Of a stretch of DNA of 48,626 nt, positions 25,516 through 34,540 are shown in pieces; position 1 is the first letter of the stretch; the number at the start of each line of letters is the position of its first letter. The DNA is taken from positions 1-48,626 of the forward strand of contig NZ_JAETXM010000028.1 in NCBI RefSeq assembly GCF_024494465.1, written 5' to 3'. The stretch comes from Bacillus sp. V3B (lineage in GTDB: Bacteria; Bacillota; Bacilli; Bacillales; Cytobacillaceae). The translations under genes were made by a program, and so were the position numbers. Below the pieces are notes generated by a model. The model was not told the DNA's origin, did no database searches, and saw only the letters and a list, made by a program, of their open reading frames with translations.

Positions 25516-26232
25516 TTAACTCATCAATTGTTTAATTTGTAGATACGTTCTTGAATAATATAAATGCTCTTCCATAGATTTGCTTGCCTTGTTTTCGTCT
25601 TTATCAATGATAGCTTCAATGACATCGGTTAGGCCTATGAGAATATAATTTTTTTCTTCTTCTTGGATGTTAGGTGAATGTTTTTGATAGGTCATAATAA
25701 TCGCATTCATAATGGCTTCTGTCAGAGGATTGTGCGTGCACCTAGCAAGTAAAAAATGAACAGAACTATCAATTTTCAACATTTCTTTCGCAGAAAGCTC
25801 TTTCATACGGATATCAGACAAGCAACTTTCTAAAAATATTAGGTCTTTGTCCGTTCTCCTTAAGGCAGCTAAACCGGCGGAAGGGATTTCGATTGTTTTT
25901 CTTAACTCAAATATATCAGGGTGATTGATGGTCTTGGAATGAAGGGAAAGCATAATTAATTCATAGATATTATTACTGACATCATCTGATAAAAAATCAC
26001 TGACTCTAAATCCACCTAATTGACTGTTATAGGGTTCAATGATACGACTATCAACAAGGTAGTTAAAGGCTTCCTTCATGGTTGGTCTACTGACACCAAA
26101 ATATTTTGATAGACTCAGTTGTGATGGGAGCATATCACCTGGTTTAAACTTGCCTTCAATAATCATTTGTTTAATCGAATTTGCGATCTGCTCAGGAATG
26201 GATAATAATTCAACGTCATGAGATGGTATCAT
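25516..26232 (-). CDS. GntR/FadR-subfamily (FCD) transcription regulator
   Basis: 238 residues. The N-terminal winged helix is typical GntR (IANSIKQMIIEGKFKPGDML, then SQLSLSKYFGVSRPTMKEAF). The C-terminal part is an FCD ligand-binding domain (ELRKTIEIPSAGLAALRRTD to VHFLLARCTHNP to MEEHLYYSRTY), which binds small carboxylates often through a metal. It is divergent from the creatinase-like gene across 295 bases and is the obvious regulator of the catabolic island, probably releasing DNA when the substrate or an intermediate is bound. Two inverted repeats in the shared promoter region are candidate operators. The ligand is unknown. Confidence 0.88.
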   Translation of the reverse strand: MIPSHDVELLSIPEQIANSIKQMIIEGKFKPGDMLPSQLSLSKYFGVSRPTMKEAFNYLVDSRIIEPYNSQLGGFRVSDFLSDDVSNNIYELIMLSLHSKTINHPDIFELRKTIEIPSAGLAALRRTDKDLIFLESCLSDIRMKELSAKEMLKIDSSVHFLLARCTHNPLTEAIMNAIIMTYQKHSPNIQEEEKNYILIGLTDVIEAIIDKDENKASKSMEEHLYYSRTYLQIKQLMS

Positions 26233-26292
26233 AAATTTCTTCTACACTCCCTTTATTATTTCTTTCCACCAAATTTTAATAGAATCAACATG

Positions 26293-26309
26293 TGTAAAAA
26301 ATTATTACA
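26293..26309. promoter_or_regulatory. Candidate GntR operator, TGTAA-N7-TTACA
   Basis: A 17-base inverted repeat (TGTAAAAAATTATTACA) in the divergent promoter region, 61 nt before the regulator gene. Size and symmetry suit an FCD regulator dimer; binding is inferred. Confidence 0.4.
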
Positions 26310-26467
26310 ATACGTTCACTAGGGTGCAAAGTTTTATTACAGCAAAATGGGTTGTATATTAATTTAATATTCTGTAAATTGTAAATATAGAAAGTAAAAG
26401 TTAAGAAATATAGAGGAAAAGTTGAAATGATCTATACAGTTCAGAAGAGAATAATCTACTAAAATAG

Positions 26468-26487
26468 AAATCAGAAAATACTGATTT
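26468..26487. promoter_or_regulatory. Inverted repeat upstream of the creatinase-like gene
   Basis: AAATCAG (26468-26474) and CTGATTT (26481-26487) flank six bases. It lies 41 nt before the ATG at 26528, within reach of the transcription start, so it could be an operator or a leader hairpin. Confidence 0.35.
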
Positions 26488-26527
26488 TTATAAATACTTA
26501 AAATAATTTTATTAAAGAGGTGTTAGT

Positions 26528-27700
26528 ATGTCAACCGTTAATTCAATTGAATCTATTAAAAATGAAATTATGAACCAGCGTTGGGGACGACTGGAAAAGG
26601 AAATGAATGAATTAGGTTTAGATGTCGTTTTAATTTATGGGAAAGGCATTATTACCCAGTATGGGAATTTATATTATTTTGGTGGGTATTACCCGATTTT
26701 AAGACACGGGTTTGTAATCAAAATAAAGGGACAAGAGCCTATTGCTTATTATAACACAAGAGCTGATTATTACTTGGCAAAAGAAAAAGGAACGATCCAA
26801 GATGTGCGCTATGTAGGGACTGGTGATGTTATGCAAGCAGAAGATCCATTATTAGTAGAAATAGCCAATGTGATCAATGCCTCTTCACCTAACAAAGTAA
26901 GCATTGTTGGATTAAAAGAAAATATGAATATCAAACAATATGAATATCTCATGAATCATATTAAAGGTGAAATTGTGGATGGTACAGGAATGTTAGCCAA
27001 AATCAAAACCGTTAAATCACAAGAAGAAATCGAAATGGTCAAGAATTCTTTTGAGCTTGCTGAAAAGAGCTATGCCGCTTTCAAAGACGCCATTCAACCA
27101 GGAAAAACATGTTCCGAAATTGCCGGAGAAGTTGAGAAAATTGCTAGAGGAAATGGAGCGATTGACACACTAGTCTTTATTGAAGAAGGTCCATTCTTCC
27201 TTCGAAAACCAACGAAAAAAGTAATTAGTGAAAATGCTCTCGTGACTTGTTATGTGGAATTAATAGATGAGAATGGATATTGGGTTGAAAAAGGTGGCCT
27301 CATTGCTGTTGGTGATATTAGTGATGAGATGAAAGAACTGGCAGATGCTTGTGTACAAGCAATGGAAGAAGTGAAAAAGACCATTAAACCAGGAAAAACA
27401 GTCGGTGATATTGCTGACGCCATTCATCAGTATATCGATCATCTTGATGTTAAGGTTGGAATCTGGCATGGACATGGTGTAGGAGTCGATCATGATTTAC
27501 CTGTTATAAGTGATAACGGCACAGATAGGATTGAAGAAGGAATGGTCCTAAGTGTCCATCCTAATTTTGCCAATGCAACAGAGGAATTCGGCGCAAGTAT
27601 CGCAGATGTTTTCATTGTAACGAAAGATGGCGCTAAAGCATTAAGTAAATTACCGTATATGACCTATCTATCACAAAAGGAGAGTGGAAGAATTGGATAA
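26528..27700 (+). CDS. M24-fold (pita-bread) hydrolase, creatinase-like
   Basis: 390 residues with an N-terminal creatinase-N domain and a C-terminal pita-bread domain. The family includes metallo-aminopeptidases, prolidases and metal-free creatinase. The conserved HGHGVGVDHDLPVISD block is present near 316-331. The usual metal ligands are not: the DxG...GYxxD segment reads ELIDENGYWVEKGG, the SVEP glutamate reads SVHP, and the last ED pair reads AD. This argues for a metal-independent amidinohydrolase or amidase of creatinase type rather than a peptidase. AGAGGTG precedes the ATG. It is first in the operon with HyuA and HyuB. Substrate unknown; with HyuAB a creatinine/hydantoin-like compound is an inviting guess. 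Confidence 0.78.
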   Translation: MSTVNSIESIKNEIMNQRWGRLEKEMNELGLDVVLIYGKGIITQYGNLYYFGGYYPILRHGFVIKIKGQEPIAYYNTRADYYLAKEKGTIQDVRYVGTGDVMQAEDPLLVEIANVINASSPNKVSIVGLKENMNIKQYEYLMNHIKGEIVDGTGMLAKIKTVKSQEEIEMVKNSFELAEKSYAAFKDAIQPGKTCSEIAGEVEKIARGNGAIDTLVFIEEGPFFLRKPTKKVISENALVTCYVELIDENGYWVEKGGLIAVGDISDEMKELADACVQAMEEVKKTIKPGKTVGDIADAIHQYIDHLDVKVGIWHGHGVGVDHDLPVISDNGTDRIEEGMVLSVHPNFANATEEFGASIADVFIVTKDGAKALSKLPYMTYLSQKESGRIG

Positions 27701-29822
27701 GTTTACTATTGGTATTGATGTAGGCGGTACTTTTACAGATTTATTATTAATTAATTTGACGACAAAAGAACAAATCATTGAAAAAACTTCTTCTACTCCT
27801 ACAGATCCTTCGATTGGTGTAACCAATGGGCTAGATAATCTGGCAAAAAAATTAAGAATTACTACGCAAGAATTATTGGGGAATACAAGTTTAATCGTAC
27901 ATGGCACAACGGTTACAACAAATGCCGTATTAACGAGTAACGGTGCTAAAACTGGATTATTGACAACTAAAGGTTTCCGTGATGTTCTGCAAATGAAAAG
28001 AGGGGTAAGAAGCCGGCAGCATCTCTACAATAATAAATATATGGCTCCTGAACCATTAGTGACAAGGGACTTAGTCGTTGGAATTGATGAAAGGACAAAT
28101 GCGGAAGGAAGGATTATAAAAGATATTGATGAGAAAGAAATCCTCGAAGCGCTGAATTGGTTCAAAGAAGAAGGTGTTGAATCGATCGCGATTTGTTATA
28201 TGCATTCCTATGCGAATCCTGAAAATGAAATCAAAACAAAAAGAATCGTGGAACAATATATGCCTGAAGCCTATGTCACGGTTTCAACGGATGTGTCCTC
28301 GATTATTCGTTTATATAATCGAGTAAGCACATCTGCAATGAACGCTTATGTCGGTCCGATTTTAAAAGCATACATGGATCAATTAATGGCCAAACTTGAA
28401 TCGAAAGGTTTTACCAATGGAGAGCTGTTAATCATGCAATCGAATGGAGGAGTAACGAATCCAGTCACTGTCTCTAAATTACCAGCGACTACTGTATTAT
28501 CCGGTCCAGCTGCAGGTCCTGTTTCGGGAAGTGCGTTTGCTAGAGCATCTGGATTTGATAAAGCGATCGTAATCGATATGGGCGGTACCTCGTTTGAAGC
28601 ATCGATTATTGAAAATGGTGAAGTAAATATCCGTAGAGAGGGAGAAATAAATCGAAATCTCATCTCTCTCCCAATGGTATCGATTCACACGATTGGCTCT
28701 GGTGGAGGAAGTATTGCCTGGATTGATTCTGGTGGCTTGCTGCAAGTAGGTCCACAAAGTGCCGGTGCCTCTCCTGGTCCTGCTTGTTATGGTCGCGGAG
28801 GAGAACTTCCAACTTGCTCTGATGCCAACTTGCTTTTAGGTTATTTAAATCCAGGATATTTCCTTGGTGGGGACATGTCGTTAGATGCGAGTCTAGCAGA
28901 AGCAGCTGTTAAAGATTATATCGCAGGAGCATTGAATATGAGTGTTGAAGAAGCTGCTTTTGGAATCTATCAAATTTCGAATTTAAATATGGCCAATGGT
29001 GTAAAAGAAGTCACCATTCAAAATGGACAGGATCCTCGAAACTTCCCTCTTGTTGTAGCAGGAGGAGCGGGTCCGATCCATGCTGCGATGATTGCAAGGG
29101 AACTCGATATTTCGGAGATTATTATCCCGACGTTCTCATCTGTCCTGTGCGCAGTGGGCATGCTCGCGTCTCAATTAAGGCATGATTATGTAAAAAGCTT
29201 CCATCGGACATGGGGAAAGGCTGATTTTGCTGATATTCTTGAGATTCTGGCTGATGATAAGGTGCAAGGAACGAAAGCCTTAATTTCGGAAGGAGTTTCA
29301 GAGAATCAACAAATCGTGAAGGTCGGCCTGGATATGAGGTATGTTGGTCAGCATTATGAAGTGGCCATCGAAGTCGATGAAGATATCGTCTTACAGAATG
29401 ATAGAGAATTAGTAGAAAATGAGTTTCATAAAGAACATGAAAAGCTATATGGCTTTGATTTACGAGGTCATGAGATTGAGGTTATTAATATCCGCTTATC
29501 TTGCCGTGGAGATTTTGTTCAATTTTCACCTAGAACGATTGAATCTATGAATCCTGAAGAAAAACTCAATGTAAAACATTACCGAAAAATGTTTGATCCG
29601 GTCCAAAAGTTAATGGTAGAAGTTCCTGTTTATGACGGTGATCATATGAAAGCAGGTGCAGAGATAGCTGGTCCTGCCATCGTGGAATTAACGACCACGA
29701 CGATTATTGTTCCAAGCGAATTCGAAATGGAACTAGATGTGAATGGCAACTTTATTATGATCGACACAGCTTCGTCAATGAAAGGCTTTCATCTCCAATT
29801 TGCGTCCACAAACAATAACTAG
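27693..29822 (+). CDS. hyuA: HyuA, hydantoinase/oxoprolinase subunit A (ATP-binding)
   Basis: About 709 residues. The ASKHA-fold phosphate motif GIDVGGTFTDLLL is at the start, then GLLTTKGFRDVLQ, ATTVLSGPAAGPVSGSAF and IGSGGGSIAWID, all typical of the HyuA/oxoprolinase A family. With HyuB it performs ATP-dependent opening of cyclic amides such as hydantoins or 5-oxoproline, or activates ketones (acetone carboxylase relatives). TTG at 27693 is taken as start: AAAGGAG at 27676-27682 is 10 nt upstream, while the GTG at 27684 sits on the ribosome binding site. The TTGGATAA overlap with the preceding stop implies translational coupling. The exact substrate is not visible. Confidence 0.85.
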   Translation: MDKFTIGIDVGGTFTDLLLINLTTKEQIIEKTSSTPTDPSIGVTNGLDNLAKKLRITTQELLGNTSLIVHGTTVTTNAVLTSNGAKTGLLTTKGFRDVLQMKRGVRSRQHLYNNKYMAPEPLVTRDLVVGIDERTNAEGRIIKDIDEKEILEALNWFKEEGVESIAICYMHSYANPENEIKTKRIVEQYMPEAYVTVSTDVSSIIRLYNRVSTSAMNAYVGPILKAYMDQLMAKLESKGFTNGELLIMQSNGGVTNPVTVSKLPATTVLSGPAAGPVSGSAFARASGFDKAIVIDMGGTSFEASIIENGEVNIRREGEINRNLISLPMVSIHTIGSGGGSIAWIDSGGLLQVGPQSAGASPGPACYGRGGELPTCSDANLLLGYLNPGYFLGGDMSLDASLAEAAVKDYIAGALNMSVEEAAFGIYQISNLNMANGVKEVTIQNGQDPRNFPLVVAGGAGPIHAAMIARELDISEIIIPTFSSVLCAVGMLASQLRHDYVKSFHRTWGKADFADILEILADDKVQGTKALISEGVSENQQIVKVGLDMRYVGQHYEVAIEVDEDIVLQNDRELVENEFHKEHEKLYGFDLRGHEIEVINIRLSCRGDFVQFSPRTIESMNPEEKLNVKHYRKMFDPVQKLMVEVPVYDGDHMKAGAEIAGPAIVELTTTTIIVPSEFEMELDVNGNFIMIDTASSMKGFHLQFASTNNN

Positions 29823-29834
29823 GGAGGGTATCGA

Positions 29835-31547
29835 ATGGATTCAATTTTAGTTTCAGTTATATCAAATCGATTAAAAGCCATCGGAAGGCAGATGGGAGCT
29901 GTTATTGAAAGAAGTGCTCATTCCCCATTGCTTGTAGAAGGAAGAGACTTCTCTTTAGGAATCTATACTGCAGACGGTGTTTTAATTGAACAAACGGAGT
30001 ATATCCCTATTCTGGGATATGCTGCTGCACCTGGTGTAAAGGCAGTTGTTGAATATTTTAAGGATGACATTTATGAAGGAGACGTCTTTCTTCATAATGA
30101 TACTTTTACAGGGGGAAATCAAAACTCAGACTTTAAAGTATTAAAACCAGTCTTTTTCGACGGTCAATTATTTGGCTGGACCGTTATTACAGCCCATCAG
30201 GCGGATGTGGGTGGAGCTGTACCAGGATCCTACAATCCATATGCTACGGATTTATGGCAGGAAGGAATCCGGATTACCCCTCTTAGAATTTTCAGTAAAG
30301 GAAAAAAGGTGAAAGATGTTTGGGATTTGGTCATAGGAAATGTCAGACTGCCAGTTGTTGGCGATGATATTCTTGCCATGGTTGGCGGATGTGTAGTAGG
30401 GGAAAAAGGGTTGGTTAAACTTCTCGATCAATACGGTAGCAAAATAGTTAATGAAGCGATTACTGAAATCTTTGATTCTACTGAAAAAATGGCCAAGCAG
30501 ATTATTAAACAAATTCCAAACGGAGTTTACGATGGGGAATGGCTAGTCGTGGATGATGGCTTTGATCATGAGGCAGAGATGAAGATTAGAGTAAAAGTAA
30601 CGGTGGAAGAAGAACGTATGTATTTTGATTTCACGGGCACATCTCCTCAGACGAAAGGATATGTGAATGCCCCATTACCAGTTACAATTTCTTCCGTAAT
30701 GATCTCATTTTTCATGCTGACAGAACAAGAGATTGCTCATAATGAAGCGATCCAAAGATGCATCTCGATTCATGTTCCAGAGGGGACGATGTTAAATCCA
30801 GTTTTTCCAGCAGCGTCTGGATTTGGTAACCATCTAAGCGATCAAATTTGTTCTGCTATTTTCATCGCTTTATCGAAAGCATTACCAGAACAAGTAACAG
30901 CAGGTTGGAATTCCCTATTATGTTCAATTTTAAACGGGACAGATGAACGTACACAAAAACCTTTCGTCGATATTATGTTAATTGGTAGTAAGGGCGGAAG
31001 CGGTGGAACAAAAGGTGCTGATGGTTATGACCATATAGGATTAATCGCCTCCGGAGGTGCCCTAGCTGCGCAAGATCCAGAAATGTTTGAGTTAACATTG
31101 CCATTGACTCTGCAAAAATATGAATATGCGACCGATTCATGCGGGGCAGGTGAGTGGAGAGGCGGCTTAGGTGTCGAAGTCATGTTTACCATCAATGCTA
31201 ATGGTGTTCAAGCCAGTGTATTTGGTGACGGTGGTAATGAAACGACTGCCGCCCCTGGAATATTAGGTGGAACAAATGGTGCCGTAAATTATATTAAATT
31301 TGAATATCCAGATCATAACATTTACGAAAGCTATACAAAAGACTTAATTTCTGATATTCCAAAAGGGACTATTTATAAACAGCTTGCTGGCGGTGGTGGT
31401 GGATACGGTGACCCTAAAAAACGTCCCGCTGAACTAGTGGCAAAAGAAGTTCGTTATGGATATATCTCGAAAGAATTTGCCAAAGATAAATATGGTGTGG
31501 TGATTTCAGATGAGAAGAAGGGTGAAATCGCACAGTTATTAAGATAA
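29835..31547 (+). CDS. hyuB: HyuB, hydantoinase/oxoprolinase subunit B
   Basis: 570 residues. The N terminus (ISNRLKAIGRQMGAVIERSA) and blocks FTGGNQNSDF, TAHQADVGGAVPGSY, GGSGGTKGADG, CGAGEWRGGLG and LAGGGGGYGDP are classic HyuB/hydantoinase B features. It provides the second catalytic subunit for HyuA, 12 nt upstream, with AGGGAGGG as ribosome binding site. It is the last gene before a 406-nt gap. Length is normal. Confidence 0.88.
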   Translation: MDSILVSVISNRLKAIGRQMGAVIERSAHSPLLVEGRDFSLGIYTADGVLIEQTEYIPILGYAAAPGVKAVVEYFKDDIYEGDVFLHNDTFTGGNQNSDFKVLKPVFFDGQLFGWTVITAHQADVGGAVPGSYNPYATDLWQEGIRITPLRIFSKGKKVKDVWDLVIGNVRLPVVGDDILAMVGGCVVGEKGLVKLLDQYGSKIVNEAITEIFDSTEKMAKQIIKQIPNGVYDGEWLVVDDGFDHEAEMKIRVKVTVEEERMYFDFTGTSPQTKGYVNAPLPVTISSVMISFFMLTEQEIAHNEAIQRCISIHVPEGTMLNPVFPAASGFGNHLSDQICSAIFIALSKALPEQVTAGWNSLLCSILNGTDERTQKPFVDIMLIGSKGGSGGTKGADGYDHIGLIASGGALAAQDPEMFELTLPLTLQKYEYATDSCGAGEWRGGLGVEVMFTINANGVQASVFGDGGNETTAAPGILGGTNGAVNYIKFEYPDHNIYESYTKDLISDIPKGTIYKQLAGGGGGYGDPKKRPAELVAKEVRYGYISKEFAKDKYGVVISDEKKGEIAQLLR

Positions 31548-31747
31548 ATAAACGTAAATATCCTCTTTTAACCTTGGTATGTCGCAAGATGATATATCAA
31601 GGTTACTATCTATTTTCATAAATATAAGTTTAAAAATGTGATTACTAAGAATTTATAATTAAGTTTAAAATTTTATAGAGGTTTTAATTGACTTTACTAG
31701 TCGGTCCGATTTTATTTGCTTACTATATAAGTCCACTTTAATTTTTC

Positions 31748-31854
31748 GACATAGATAGAGATGAAACGGCCGTTCAACCTCCTTTCAATGCGCTGTTCAT
31801 TACTAGTGTAATAAAAGGCTTGCTCAAGCAGGCTGACCGACCATTTTCTATGTC
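31748..31854 (+). ncRNA. Possible structured leader before the ABC importer genes
   Basis: GACATAGA (31748-31755) and TCTATGTC (31847-31854) form a perfect 8-bp outer stem. Inside are the palindrome AACGGCCGTT, a hairpin ATTAC-TAGT-GTAAT and a hairpin-prone GCTTGCTCAAGC. The closed, branched layout and its place 99 nt before the binding-protein ATG resemble a riboswitch or attenuator, but it matches no class I know. GTCGGTC at about 31692 can also pair with GACCGAC at about 31835, which would compete with the outer fold. The rest of the 31548-31953 gap shows only a weak AACCTTG/CAAGGTT hairpin at 31570-31602. Confidence 0.35.
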
Positions 31855-31953
31855 AATTTAACAAGTTGAACATATATAGACCTATTGGATTCTTAATGAA
31901 CAATCTCGTGTAAAGCAAAGATTTAAAGTCTCGTCACTATAGGAGGAAATATC

Positions 31954-33015
31954 ATGAAACTTAAATTAACAATTCTATTGATAATTAGCTTATTATTTAT
32001 TTCTGCTTGTGGAAAGACAGAATCCAGTGAGACAGCGAGTACCGGAACAGACGAAAGTGTATCTGATCTTAAAATTGGTGTCTCAATTCCAATGGAAGCC
32101 AATAATTCTATTAAAACATGGTACAAAGCGATCCAAGCAAGAGCAGAAGTCTATGGAGTTGAAGTCATGGGGATTGATGCTCAAGGGGATGCAAGTAAAC
32201 AATCCAGCGATATTAATACCTTAATTGGGCAAGACATAGATGCTTTAATCGTTTGGCCTTTAGATTCTAAAGCGATTCAACCGGCATTAGACCGAGTGGT
32301 GGAAAAAGGTATTCCTATGTTTGGAATTGATTTTAATGTCCAAAAAGGTGGAGACAGCTTTGGGCTTGTAAATCAAATTATTGCTGGACGTGAATCTGCT
32401 GCGATTACTGTCGCCAAAGTTTTTGCAGATACTTATTCTGAAGCAGAAGTTGCAGGTATAGGTTTTGCCATTCCAGTTCCCGGAAATATCTTTGTTATGG
32501 ATAAATTTAAATCAGAACTCAAAAATTATGAGAATTTAATATTTGTCGGGCAAAAGGATAATCCATCTGATAATATCGCTGGTGCTGAACCGTTAATGAA
32601 AAATTTATTAACATCAAATCCAAATATTCAAGCGGTATTTGCTTATAACGATGAAAGTGCCATCGGAGCTTCTCAAGCAGTCAGTAATGCAGGGGGAGAA
32701 TTGTATTCAAAAGACACTCAGGAAGGCATTATGATTGTAGGATTTAATGCTGAAGAAGGTGGAATTCAATCCATTAAAAATGGCAAAATATATGCAACAT
32801 TCAATATTAATCCTGTAAAAAGTGGTGCGATCCAAGTCGACTTTATTCATGATTATTTAGTAGAAAATAGCAAGGATTCTATCGCGAAAGAAATTATTGT
32901 CCCTGCACCTTTAATTGATCAGTCTAATGTAGATGAATTTGTTTCGTGGGATGAAGAATTGGAGTTAGTGACAGAGCTTGAATATGATGCACTGAAAGAA
33001 AGTGGTGCTCAATGA
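31954..33015 (+). CDS. RbsB/Xyl-type periplasmic-binding lipoprotein of an ABC importer
   Basis: 353 residues. A lipoprotein signal peptide ends in the lipobox ISAC at about 16-19, so the protein is tethered outside the membrane. The body is a type 1 sugar-binding-like fold (LKIGVSIPMEANNSIKTWYK, DALIVWPLDSKAIQPALDRV, VFAYNDESAIGASQAV, IMIVGFNAEEGG). Related receptors bind sugars, nucleosides, autoinducer-2 or polyols; in this island the ligand is more likely the nitrogenous substrate, which is inference. AGGAGG precedes the ATG. The stop overlaps the next start (ATGA). Confidence 0.88.
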   Translation: MKLKLTILLIISLLFISACGKTESSETASTGTDESVSDLKIGVSIPMEANNSIKTWYKAIQARAEVYGVEVMGIDAQGDASKQSSDINTLIGQDIDALIVWPLDSKAIQPALDRVVEKGIPMFGIDFNVQKGGDSFGLVNQIIAGRESAAITVAKVFADTYSEAEVAGIGFAIPVPGNIFVMDKFKSELKNYENLIFVGQKDNPSDNIAGAEPLMKNLLTSNPNIQAVFAYNDESAIGASQAVSNAGGELYSKDTQEGIMIVGFNAEEGGIQSIKNGKIYATFNINPVKSGAIQVDFIHDYLVENSKDSIAKEIIVPAPLIDQSNVDEFVSWDEELELVTELEYDALKESGAQ

Positions 33016-34520
33016 CAACCGAATTAAGGAAAGTGTCTACACCGTTTGCCTTAGAAATAAATCATATTTCTAAATTTTATCCAGGAGTAGTGGCCTTAAA
33101 TCAGATTTCGATGAATCTGGAATGGGGTACCATTCATGGAATTGCCGGAGAAAACGGCTCCGGTAAATCCACATTGTTAAAGGTCATAAGTGGAATGGTA
33201 AAATCTGATCAAGGAGAAGTGATTTATAAAGGCCTGCCTGTGAAGGAATCTCATAAGCATCTTCAGCAAGATGTGGCGATGGTTACACAAGAACCTTCTT
33301 TAGTCAATTCTCTGTCTGTTTCAGAAAATATTTCCATTGGTGGGAGAAATAGAAATGAATCCAGATGGTTGGTGAGTTGGAAAAAGTATAAAGAAATAGC
33401 ATCAGAGTATTTAGAAAAGTTAGGTGTAACAGGGATTGACTTGAATCAAAATGTAGAGCATTTGTCACCAGATAAACAACAATTAATTTTAATTGCGCGC
33501 GCTTTGGCCTCAAATCCTAAAATACTATTATTAGATGAAGCGACGAGTTCGTTATCCGAAGATCAGACACTCACCCTTTTTACTGTATTAGATGAACTAA
33601 AAGCTAATGGATTATGTATTATCTTTATCTCTCATCGTTTAAAAGAATATCTTAGATTGTGTGATAGGGTTACAGTCTTAAGAGATTCTAACTATATAGG
33701 TGATTTGAAAAAAGAGGATATGACGGAGCATTCCATTGTGACGTCCATGGTCGGCAGAGAAATGGAAGATTATTATCCACCAAAAGTAGCTTCTCCTTCT
33801 CAGGAGGAAGCTATTGCCTTTCAGGATTTTAGTTGTCATCAAGTGAGAAATGTTTCATTTTTGATTAAAAAAGGTGAAATCTTTGTGTTAGCTGGTTTAG
33901 ATGGCTGTGGACGAAGCGAGTTGTTAAAAGGTTTATTTGGAGTCATCCCCTCAAAAGGAAAAGTAGAAGTTTATGGTGAAAAGATGACATTTAGAAGTCC
34001 AAGAGAGGCGATTGATAAGGGGTTTTCCTATATTCCTGGTGAAAGAAAATCAGAAGGGATTATTGCTGAAATGTCAATCATGGAAAATGCGATGTTGAGT
34101 TATCGAAGTCAAAAACCTTTTTGGAGATGGATCGAGCACAAGTTTGAAAAAGAAAAATTTCTAGAAATGAAAGAAAATATGCAGATTAAAGCGCCTACAA
34201 TTTATACACTGATTAAGACTTTATCTGGAGGGAATCAACAAAAGGTGGTATTAGCAAGGGCATTGGCGTTAAAGCCAAAGTTTCTTTTATTAGAAGAACC
34301 AACAAGAGGGATCGATGTAGGTGCTAAAGCGGAAATATACAAGTTGCTTCGAGCATTAACGACGCAGGGAGTAACGGTCATTGTTTCCACTTCAGAACTG
34401 CCAGAGGCAATAGGGATTGCCGATCGAATCGGGGTTATGTTTAGGGGGAGTCTACAGAAAATTTTACATGGAAGTGAAATGTCGGAAGAAAAGGTCATGT
34501 ACTTTGCAACAGGAAATTAA
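33012..34520 (+). CDS. RbsA-type double ATPase of the ABC importer
   Basis: 502 residues with two ABC cassettes. The first has Walker A GENGSGKST and Walker B ILLLDEATSSLS with an altered signature (LSPDKQQ). The second has a degenerate P-loop (AGLDGCGRSELLKG), a canonical signature LSGGNQQK and Walker B FLLLEEPTRGIDVG. Degeneracy of one half is usual for RbsA/MglA. It starts within the stop codon of the binding protein and precedes the permease by 20 nt. Confidence 0.92.
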   Translation: MTTELRKVSTPFALEINHISKFYPGVVALNQISMNLEWGTIHGIAGENGSGKSTLLKVISGMVKSDQGEVIYKGLPVKESHKHLQQDVAMVTQEPSLVNSLSVSENISIGGRNRNESRWLVSWKKYKEIASEYLEKLGVTGIDLNQNVEHLSPDKQQLILIARALASNPKILLLDEATSSLSEDQTLTLFTVLDELKANGLCIIFISHRLKEYLRLCDRVTVLRDSNYIGDLKKEDMTEHSIVTSMVGREMEDYYPPKVASPSQEEAIAFQDFSCHQVRNVSFLIKKGEIFVLAGLDGCGRSELLKGLFGVIPSKGKVEVYGEKMTFRSPREAIDKGFSYIPGERKSEGIIAEMSIMENAMLSYRSQKPFWRWIEHKFEKEKFLEMKENMQIKAPTIYTLIKTLSGGNQQKVVLARALALKPKFLLLEEPTRGIDVGAKAEIYKLLRALTTQGVTVIVSTSELPEAIGIADRIGVMFRGSLQKILHGSEMSEEKVMYFATGN

Positions 34521-34540
34521 TATCTTTTAGGAGGTGTGCC

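Noticed and set aside
31748-31854. Assignment of the leader to a known riboswitch class
   Set aside because: Core motifs of the glycine, guanidine, glutamine and purine classes were not found; kept only as an unnamed structured element.
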